Source: Ophiostoma sp. CBS 140.51 (Eukaryota; Ascomycota; Sordariomycetes; Ophiostomatales; Ophiostomataceae). From it: DNA of 26,184 nt. The stretch is from contig JANSLP010000407.1 of NCBI GenBank assembly GCA_029298735.1, positions 1-26,184 on the forward strand, given 5' to 3'. The notes under the pieces were generated by a model. The model worked only from the letters and a program-made list of their open reading frames with translations. It made no database searches and was not told where the DNA came from. The position numbers and the translations under genes are program-made. Numbering within the stretch: the first letter of the stretch is position 1; every line of letters begins with the position of its first letter. Shown in pieces: positions 18,703 through 26,184 of this stretch.

Positions 18703-21159
18703 GTTGTTGATGTGTGGAGGGAGGTTGTTGTGGGAGAGAAGTTGGATGTGAGGTCAGGGTGAGGATCGGGGTCCAATTCGAAGGGGCCAGCCGGGATGGC
18801 TGTTGTTGAGTTCGATTCGATAAAGATTTGGTTGTTGGTGACAGAAATAGAGAACACCGTGGTTGGACAGAATCTGATCGGCAACGTTGTACGGATGCGG
18901 AAACAGGTGCGTCGCGAAAAGGGTTGTTTCGTTGGAGATGGCGATGGCTTGGAGGGAGATGCCAGGTGCTAGGTGCCAGCTGGGCCGGGATGGTCAAGGC
19001 GCTATGCCAAGTACGGATGGGTGTCCCTGATTGGTGCCAGGTGCTGTGGGCAGCTGGCGCGGCCAGGATTGAGGAGGTGCGAGGTACCTCCATACACAGT
19101 AAGAGGGCTTCAAGATTGTCACGTGATGTTATGAGGTCTGCAGGAGTACGACGTACGAAACAATTGGACGCTGTTTCTACACGTAAAGTTTGATGGGAAA
19201 CCGACAAGCATTTGGGACTCTTTCTTCATCCGAACTGCAGTCCATGATGTAGCAATTCTACGGAGTACATGAACAGTCTTTGCCCGGCGCTTCCATTGGA
19301 GTTGGGATGGAATGAAGAAGTGGATACATTGGCCGTCGCTTTTGTGCCTGAGGCCGTTAGGCACAGGTGTTCCAGAATACGCTCCAGAATGTGCGGTCCA
19401 GCGGCCAGTGGCATTTGGCGCTCTGTCTGCCGTGGCAAGCACGGCAAAGGTGAGCGGTGAAAAAAAAGTCGTAGATAATTTTTCAACAAAGCTCTTTGAA
19501 AGAAGCTCTTTTTGACCAGACGATCACCAGCTCTTGTCGTTAATTTTGCGTAACAATCAGGCCTCAAAACTTCCAAAGGTGCGTACAGCTTTTCGTTTGT
19601 CAAGTGGTCTTTTGTGAGAACATTGCGTCTGCAATTCAGCACGGGAAGTCACAGCTTTGGAGCCCTCACCAAGCAATGTTTGTGATCTACGGACAGCCCA
19701 GGGTCTCTCAGGAAATACCAATCGACTGTCTTTCAGTCTGTATCGCGTCAACCTTCATCAGGACGGATGATTTGAGCTTCGACAACAGGCATTGGCGGTG
19801 CGGAGAGAGTCTCTGAAGCTGTGATGTTGAACATCGAGTGATGCTCAAATTTCCATCTTGGATCTGCCATCCACGTCTTTTCCCTGTCTTTTTGTCCCAC
19901 CTCTACCAACCTTCTGCCCTTCTGCCCATCCCGCCTTGCGTCTGCATGAGCATTGCGTACGTCCCATGAGGCGTGAGGCGTGGGGTGTTGTTGTGTTGCA
20001 CGTGTTTTGTTGTCAAGGCAAACCAAGCAAAGCAGACACACAGTTTCTCATTTCTCACTTCCCACGCCTGTTGTGCATGGTTGAGCTCTTTCTCTGGCTT
20101 GCCGATTGCCGTGGCTGTCGTTGCTCTGCCTCTGCATTGCCTCGTTTTCTTGTTCTTGGTTCTTGGTTCTTTTCGCTTGTACTGTCTTGTCTCTCTCTTT
20201 TCTTGTCTTTCCCCTGGAACGTGCATGTTCTATGTTCCCTTCCATGCCACTCGCACTGAACCACTGAGCCACGGAGCCACGCCCATGCGGCATGTCAGCA
20301 CGTTCGACCAACAAGGAAACGCCAAGAGCTTCGGGAAAGGCAAAGAAGAGACTTTCAGAGACCTTGCTCTTGTCTTGTCTCTGCTTTACCTTTCTTTCTT
20401 TTCGTGTTGCCCTGGGGCCTTGCTAGGGCGTCGAAGTAGTCCAAACTGTGCTCGATGGTCTGAGCGGGGCACTTGGCCGGACAAGTGGGATGGGGCGAGA
20501 ATGAGGGGCGCGGCAAAGCAAAAGTTGAGAGCTTGAGCTATGGATAAGCAAACAAAACCAAGAATACAAACGCAGGCGAGACAGAGCTAGGAGGATCTGA
20601 GGATGCACACTTGCCAAACCCGGCATGGCAATTGGCCTTGAGGGCTGAGCAGAGAAACACCTCATCCTAGCTGGGGATTCTGTGCTCTTTCTATTGCTCT
20701 CTTTTTGCTTGTGGAAAGAGGGGCAGGAGGGACGGAAAGAGCTCATGGCAACAGAGGAAAGAAGGGAGTACTCCTGTCCTCAATTGCTGACAGAGGGGAA
20801 GAGGGGAATGGGCGCCAGACCTGACGCGGTTGGTGGGGAGATCGCAGGGAAGGTGCGAGTGTGCGTGCAGACGAGGTGCAGAATGGTGCAGGAAAGGTGC
20901 AGTGGCGCAACGCGACGCTAACAAGTTTTTGGTGGGGTAGCAAGGAAAAGCATCGAACGAAACGGAAAGAACGAAGGAGACGAAAAAGCCAAAAAGGAAC
21001 GCAAAACAGGCGAACATAATAAGCACAGCCAAACCGAGCACAAAGCACTCAATCCGCAGCACAAGCTCCTCCTGCGCACCTTCCTTGCCTCCCACCTTCC
21101 TCACCACACACTCACTCTCATTCGCACCTTCCGTCACCCCCCCAAGCAAACAAGCAACC
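18703..21159. other. Long intergenic region between divergent epsin and cyclophilin genes
   Basis: About 2.5 kb without a supported gene. Near the epsin gene an imperfect repeat of about 28 bp starting GCCAGGTGCT occurs at 18961 and again at 19036. From about 19860 to 20420 the plus strand is pyrimidine-rich. From about 20690 to 21040 it is purine-rich. It turns C/T-rich again at about 21060-21150, the presumed cyclophilin leader. Open frames over these tracts reflect the base bias. Confidence 0.5.
18961..19064. repeat. Two imperfect direct repeats in the epsin upstream region
   Basis: Units beginning GCCAGGTGCT at 18961 and 19036 are identical over the first 10 bp and remain similar for about 28 bp, including a shared CAGCTGG. 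The spacing is 75 bp. Confidence 0.45.
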
Positions 21160-21981
21160 ATGAAGGGCCCACTGGCAGCCAGCATTCTCCGACCCCTCCT
21201 GCCCCGCCAGGGGGCTATTTGTGTCGGTGCTGCCCCTCGGTCGAACTTTTCCATTTCTTCTTCTCCTCTCTCTCGTACTCTCTTCTCTTCTTCTCCCATC
21301 ATCACCAACTCCCCCTTCAACAACAACACCACCCGCACATTCTCATCTTCCCCCGCAAACAAAATGGCCGGCGACCCGAACAACAGCAAGGTCTACTTTG
21401 ACGTCGAGTGGGTTGGCCCCAAGCTCGACGACAGCTTCCGCCCCGTCGGTGCCAACGAGAAGCAGACCGGCCGCATCTCCTTTGAGCTGTTCGACAAGGT
21501 TGTCCCCAAGACGGCCCAGAACTTCAAGGAGCTGTGCACCCGCCCCAAGGGCCAGGGCTACGTCGGCTCGCCCTTCCACCGCATCATCCCCAACTTCATG
21601 CTCCAGGGTGGTGACTTCACCCGGCAAAACGGTACCGGTGGTCGCTCCATCTACGGCGAGAAGTTCCCCGATGAGAACTTCCAGCTGAAGCACGACCGCC
21701 CCGGTCTGCTGTCCATGGCCAACGCCGGCCCCAACACGTAAGTAGCCCAGCAAGCTTTTGATATCATTTGTTCATCGCTAACAGCATGCAGCAACGGCTC
21801 GCAGTTCTTCATCACCACCGTCGTCACTGACTGGCTCAACGGCCGTCACGTCGTCTTCGGCCAGATCAACGACCAGGACGACTCGTGGAAGGTCGTCAAG
21901 GCCATCGAGGCTGTCGGTGATGAGCGCGGCAACGTCAAGACGTCGCCCAAGCCCACCATCGTCGCCGCTGGTGTCCTGTAA
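21160..21981 (+). CDS. csr-1: Cyclophilin peptidyl-prolyl cis-trans isomerase, predicted mitochondrial and cytosolic forms
   Basis: Exons 21160-21737 and 21792-21981 flank a 54-nt intron (GTAAGT donor, GCTAAC branch, GCAG acceptor) and give 255 aa. The first 68 residues have no Asp or Glu, several Arg and many Ser, including RTLFSSS and RTFSSS, as in a mitochondrial presequence. A second in-frame ATG at 21364 gives a 187-aa cytosolic cyclophilin. In the short form the active-site and cyclosporin-binding residues are all present: FHRIIP (R73), FMLQGGDF (F78, M79, Q81), W139 and H144 in DWLNGRHVVFG. The enzyme isomerises X-Pro bonds in folding proteins and is the cyclosporin A receptor. The Neurospora crassa cyclophilin gene is known to supply both compartments from one locus, and this architecture matches it; orthology is inferred. 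Confidence 0.95.
21246..21366 (+). promoter_or_regulatory. Possible internal leader and second start codon for cytosolic cyclophilin
   Basis: Within the presequence coding region the plus strand is almost purely C/T from about 21246 to 21300. An A/C-rich stretch follows and ends in CAAACAAAATGG at the in-frame ATG at 21364. This copies the form of the leaders before other genes in the window. It would permit a shorter transcript starting inside exon 1. Confidence 0.45.
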
Positions 21982-22466
21982 AGCAGAAGCATGATTTGAA
22001 CATCTACTGATTGTGTCAGAAATGGAGTAATCCCCATTTCTTATATTTCACCAAAAGTCGGATAACCAAAAAACGGGGTCTGAAAGTTCTACATAGCATT
22101 TATCGTGTCGGATACATTTCCGCACGAGCTCAATTGACGAGGCCTCAAGCTTTCTGCATGTACAATCAACCAGTAAATCTTCAATTGCGTGACTGACAAT
22201 GATGTATAGCCGTAGCTCGCCAGTGTCGTTGATTAAGCTCCAAGGTGCAATCACATAGTAGAAAAGCTCATGTCCATTAATGCTCCTGTGGACAGCTAAA
22301 TAGGTACAGTACAGGTCCCAGATCCAAGATCGAAATCGACCAGATCGAATGCTCCAAAAACGCCAGTGCCAAAAATAGATCGCCCCGTTATGCAAGTAGC
22401 CGAGTTCTTCTCTTTATCCTCACTTTCTCCCCTCTTTCTCTTCCCTTGTTCGTCTTTGCGATCCAC
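21982..22466. other. Intergenic region between convergent cyclophilin and RPC34 genes
   Basis: This contains the 3' untranslated regions of both genes. It is A/T-richer than the coding DNA, and I see no gene or notable repeat in it. Confidence 0.5.
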
Positions 22467-23738
22467 CTAATCCTCGTCAAAGTCGTCTTCCTCGAGGACA
22501 GTCACTGCTGCCGGCTCAACGGCCTCTTCCAGACCGAGCCATCGGTTAAAATAGACACAGTTCGCCGGGCTGACGGGTCCGCCGTCCTCGCATAAGTCAA
22601 ACACGGGGCACAGTCCACACGGCGACTCGGTCAGGCCGTTGTTGAGTGGTGGTGGTGCGCCCTTGGGTGTCGTTCTTGGCTCGCCCGGGGGGGCGTTGGC
22701 CGACGACTCTTCCAGTCGAGAAGCATTGAGTGCCCGGTAGCCCGTCTCGTGCGAGCCTGGCAGCCGTACTGGCTCCAATAGACCATCGTAAACCAGCAGG
22801 TCGACCAGCTGCTGGATATCCGCCTCGCCAAGTGTTGTGTTCATAGCGACGCCGGACTGCTCAATCAGCTCGGCAATGCGGCGCACAGTCGGGTACTCGG
22901 TATAACCGGCGGGCATGGGCAGCAAAATCTGCCGGCGGGTTGTGTGGGTGCGGTGTTTGCTGGGGTGTCCGTTTGTTGCACCGTCCTTCTTATCGTCTCC
23001 CGTAGAAAGGGCATCGGCCGTCCGCTTCCGTCCACGCGTGGCCCCTGTTGCCGCTGCCGACGCATCACCACGCACGACACCCTTCTTTGGCTGTTTTGTT
23101 GTTGCTGTCGGTGCTGCTGGTGCTGGCGTCCGTACCCTGCTCAGGTATGTGCTCCGGTTGCGGATCGCATCAAACACCAGTTCTTGTAGCGACTCGATAA
23201 AGTCGCCGTCCAGCACGCCGTCCGAGTACCATGGACCACCCGTTGCCCGGTCCGAGGGGCGCAGGGTCGCCTTGATGTACATCTTCTTGCCAATGTTCTC
23301 CACGCTCTTCATATCGCGAATGTAGCCCCGGGCCTCCAAATGCTTGATGCACTGCTTCAGGACCGATTCGTGCATGTTGAGCCGGTGCTTGAGGCTGCGA
23401 GCCCAAATACCGTCAGCGCCCGCATCGTCAATCAGCTCGTACACCATGATCTGGTCCTGGTTGAGCGTGCGGTACTTGGCGGCGTCTTCGACGGGACGAT
23501 AGCGCCAGCAGAGGCCGATGCGGCCATCGTTCATGGTCTTGAACAAAAAGTCGGAGCATAACCCTTGCACGGCTTTCATCAGCAGGTCCAGATTGCCTTC
23601 GGGGATAATGTCAAAGTCAATCAGGTCCTGCTGGCTCCAGAGGCGGCCCTCGCCGCCGTTGTCGACGGCAGCCTGGTAGAGTGCATCTTTGAGGAGCTCG
23701 AGTTTCGAGGGGTCTTCGCTGGGGGCGCGTGAAGACAT
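22467..23738 (-). CDS. RPC34: RNA polymerase III subunit RPC34/RPC6
   Basis: One exon of 423 aa, ATG at 23738 and TAG at 22467-22469. The N-terminal half contains two winged-helix domains (about 15-80 and 90-165), with the TLNQDQIMVYELIDDAGADGIW region and the RGYIRDMKSVENIGKKMY region typical of RPC34/POLR3F. A basic, low-complexity insert at about 208-265 follows; this makes the protein longer than the roughly 316-aa human subunit. The C-terminal part ends with four cysteines, 374, 377, 383 and 394, in CGLCPVFDLC and SPANC, matching the 4Fe-4S cluster motif of the family, then an acidic tail. With RPC82 and RPC31 it forms the Pol III heterotrimer that binds TFIIIB and opens tRNA and 5S promoters in the nucleus. 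It is divergent from dihydroorotase across 667 bp. Confidence 0.95.
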   Translation of the reverse strand: MSSRAPSEDPSKLELLKDALYQAAVDNGGEGRLWSQQDLIDFDIIPEGNLDLLMKAVQGLCSDFLFKTMNDGRIGLCWRYRPVEDAAKYRTLNQDQIMVYELIDDAGADGIWARSLKHRLNMHESVLKQCIKHLEARGYIRDMKSVENIGKKMYIKATLRPSDRATGGPWYSDGVLDGDFIESLQELVFDAIRNRSTYLSRVRTPAPAAPTATTKQPKKGVVRGDASAAATGATRGRKRTADALSTGDDKKDGATNGHPSKHRTHTTRRQILLPMPAGYTEYPTVRRIAELIEQSGVAMNTTLGEADIQQLVDLLVYDGLLEPVRLPGSHETGYRALNASRLEESSANAPPGEPRTTPKGAPPPLNNGLTESPCGLCPVFDLCEDGGPVSPANCVYFNRWLGLEEAVEPAAVTVLEEDDFDED

Positions 23739-24405
23739 GGCGGGTGTGTTGAGTGGGTGAAAAGAAAAGGAGGGAGGATGTCGTCAGGATCGGGGGCGTT
23801 GAGGTTTGGGTTCGAGGGTCGAGATCGAGATCGAGAGTCAGAGAGAGTCCAGTCGAGGTTGGTGGTTGGCCTCAATCGGCCAGAAAAGGGAGGACAACTC
23901 GAGATGGCGGGGACTCAAGAAAACAGGAGTTTCGGCTATGAATGCATCTCGCTGTATGTATACTGTGAAAGGGAATGCTGCTTCGAAGGAATAAAATCGT
24001 TGCTGGCCGTCTTCTCGTCGTAGGGTCGAATCGCTTCTGTTGAAGAAAGAGGCTGGTCGGTTTGGGTTGGCGACGACTCTTCGACTTTATTTTTTGCTGG
24101 CGTTTCTCCAAGCTAAATTGTTTTTCTGCCGCCTCCGCCCTCTATTTCGCTCCTGCCAAAGGCACACCCCGCAATGACTCTACGGCGGCTCGGTTGGAGC
24201 GGACAATGTAATTAGTGGCTGACCGCCTTCTTGTTTTGGCCAGTGGCGGGCGGGATAGCCGACTTAGACCCAATTGAGAGCCAAGCAAAGGCGCCGCGCG
24301 CCGGCTGTCTGTCGCTGCAGGGTAAGAAAAAAGTTGAACGTTTAGGAAATAAGGAAGGCAAAACCGTCGACATCTTTCCTATCGCACCTGCCCAAAAGAC
24401 AGAAC
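23739..24405. promoter_or_regulatory. Divergent promoter region between RPC34 and dihydroorotase
   Basis: No gene is seen in these 667 bp. A GA-rich simple repeat (GAGATCGAGATCGAGAG) lies at about 23818-23840, on the RPC34 side, and is pyrimidine-rich on the RPC34 coding strand. There is no clear TATA box on either side, as is common for housekeeping genes. Confidence 0.45.
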
Positions 24406-25955
24406 ATGCTGAAGTGCATCCGACGTCAATCGGCCTTTACACAATTACAACGACCACTTCAAGCCTCAATTGCACGCCCATTTAACAACCTCACCCACCA
24501 CCTCTGCTACCCCACACGCAACATGCATCTTCGGACTGTTGAGCGCATCGAGCTGCCGCCCGCGGCGGACATGCACGTCCACATGCGCCAGGGCGACTTG
24601 ATGAAGCTAGTCGCGCCGACCGTCGTCCAGGGTGGTGTCGATACTGCTTTTGTGTGAGTTTCTCTGGAAATGGCGAGATATGTTGAGAGAGAACCGTTGC
24701 TAACTATGCACACAGTATGCCGAACCTGGTATGTTTTGATGATGGCGGGGTGCCGTGAAGTGGGCCATGTGCCCAGGATGGTCACGGTACGGACCGAGCA
24801 ACATGGCTGACAGTAACAGGTTCCTCCTTTGACGACTGTCGAGCGTGTAAGTACACTCAATTGGACGATGCAACCCTACAAGAACTCAAGAACAGCTACT
24901 AACACATCTCAGGTCCTTGAGTACAAGAAGGAGCTGGAGGCGGCTGCCCCTGGCGTCAACTTCTTGATGTCACTTTTCGTAAGTCAAGACGTCAATTTAC
25001 TTTACTTAGCAAACGATCTACTTACTAACTGCCCAGCTCCACCCTACCATCACTCCCGAGGTCATTGAGAAGGCCTCTGCTGCTGGTATCACCGGAGTCA
25101 AGCTGTACCCTCAGGGTGTCACTACCAACTCGGATGCCGGTGTTGCCGACATGAAGGCTTTCTACGACACCTTCTCTGCCATGGAGAAGCACGACATGGT
25201 CCTCAACATCCACGGCGAGGTCCTTGAGTCTCTCGCGCCCAAGGGTACCACCCTCGAGGAGGCTTTCCTGCCCACCCTCCAGTCCCTCCACGAGCGCTTC
25301 CCCAAGCTACGCATTATTGTACGTCTCACAAGCTCCCCAGCCATTTCATTTTCATCTGTCCTCCCCTAACCGTATATAGCTCGAGCACTGCTCCACCGCC
25401 GCTGCCGTCGAGGCCGTCAAGGCCTGCGGTCCGACCGTCGCCGCCACCATCACCGCCCACCACCTATACCTTACCGAGACGGACGCCTGCTGCAACCCTT
25501 TTGCGTTCTGCAAGCCCATCCCCAAGAAGGCCACTGACCGTGATGTTCTCATCCGCACCGTCGCCGAGGGAAACCCCAAGTTCTTCTTCGGCAGCGATTC
25601 GGCGCCCCATCTGCTGCACACCAAGACCGATGCCGAGCCGGGCAAGGCCCCTGCCGGTGTCTTTACACAGCCGTTTGCCACGCAGCTCGTGCTGCTCGGT
25701 CTCCAGGACGGCATCGCCCGTGGCGAGATAGCCGAGGATGCCATTTCGGAGGAGACCCTGGCCAACTTCCTGAGCCACTACGGCCGCAAGTTCTACAAGC
25801 TGCCCGAGGTGTCGGCCACGTCTACCAAGAAGATTGTGCTGGTGCGCGAGGGCGCCAAGATCCCGCAGAGTGTGCGCAGTGCCGACGGCAGTGTCGAGGT
25901 CGGCAACTCGCGTGCCGGTGACGAGGTCTTTACTCTCAAGTGGGAGGAGAAGTAA
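24406..25955 (+). CDS. URA4: Dihydroorotase (pyrimidine biosynthesis), possible N-terminal presequence
   Basis: Six exons, 24406-24653, 24716-24728, 24820-24846, 24913-24978, 25037-25318 and 25380-25955, give 403 aa, or 364 aa from the in-frame ATG at 24523. All five introns (58-91 nt) have GT/AG ends and four have clear CTAAC branch sites. Exons 2 and 3 are only 13 and 27 nt, yet they are needed to make the conserved VMPNLVPPLTTVE. In the short form the zinc-site residues are complete: H18 and H20 in HVH, carboxylated K101 in GVKLYP, H138 in NIHGE, H176 in LEHCS, and D246 in FGSDSAPH. The enzyme cyclises N-carbamoyl-aspartate to dihydroorotate and is the class II, single-function type, as yeast Ura4. 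The extra 39 residues from 24406 lack acidic residues and look like a mitochondrial presequence. Which start is used is unresolved; the 24523 start gives the usual family length. Confidence 0.94.
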
Positions 25956-26184
25956 ATCAAGCGAACGAAAAGTGACAAAAATAGATAGGATAGACTGGCG
26001 TTGTGTCGTGGGTTAAAAGTGTTCACTGTAAATAGAAAACGTGAGAATTGGGTAGATCCAATTCAGGATATGAAATGAAAACCATGAATTGCTGTACCTA
26101 TTTGAGGCAGTGATTTAATTTTATGTTTATTTTATATTTCGATGCAATTGCTGTGATTATTAAAAATATTATTTTACAATCTAT
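25956..26184. other. 3' flank of dihydroorotase, strongly A/T-rich at the window edge
   Basis: The dihydroorotase 3' untranslated region presumably occupies the first part. From about 26100 the sequence becomes very A/T-rich, with runs such as AAAAATATTATTTTA. It could contain polyadenylation signals or the edge of an A/T-rich block outside the window. Confidence 0.4.

Noticed and set aside
20691..21389. 232-residue minus-strand frame upstream of and antisense to cyclophilin
   Set aside because: It overlaps the well-supported cyclophilin exon in antisense, and the rest reflects the purine-rich plus strand.
1..26184. CRISPR arrays, bacterial operons or riboswitches
   Set aside because: No spaced repeat array, and the window is clearly eukaryotic, with spliceosomal introns and fungal housekeeping genes.

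Overview
The window looks like nuclear DNA of a filamentous ascomycete, most likely a Sordariomycete. This rests on short introns (54-91 nt) with GTAAGT-like donors and CTAAC/CTGAC-type branch sites, long pyrimidine-rich leaders before start codons, and fungal protein families. The spacious intergenic regions and intron-poor genes would suit Ophiostomatales such as Sporothrix, but that placement is a guess.

Layout. The left 16 kb is sparse and accessory in character. It holds a small SAM-dependent methyltransferase (1689-2621, +), a tRNA-Gly(GCC) gene (4905-4975, -), a TRI12/siderophore-type MFS transporter with two introns (6059-7985, +), an SV2-like MFS transporter without introns (8230-9903, -), a second identical tRNA-Gly(GCC) (13336-13406, +) and a microsomal cytochrome P450 with one intron (14272-16041, -). 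The gaps of 2.3, 3.4 and 0.9 kb between these show no convincing coding sequence.

The right 10 kb is housekeeping: an ENTH-domain epsin (Ent3 type, 16842-18702, -), a cyclophilin peptidyl-prolyl isomerase with apparent mitochondrial and cytosolic starts (21160-21981, +), RNA polymerase III subunit RPC34/RPC6 (22467-23738, -) and a dihydroorotase of pyrimidine synthesis with five introns (24406-25955, +).

The methyltransferase, two transporters and P450 resemble tailoring or detoxification genes. There is no polyketide synthase, NRPS, terpene cyclase or pathway regulator here, and the genes are far apart on both strands, so I do not call a biosynthetic cluster. I found no convincing new multi-gene system. 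The best leads are: an N-terminal extension on dihydroorotase that looks like a mitochondrial presequence; a possible internal promoter within the cyclophilin presequence coding region; a large hairpin between the two convergent transporter genes; a duplicated 27-bp element whose copies differ only by C-to-T changes; and promoter-like pyrimidine tracts with no gene attached.
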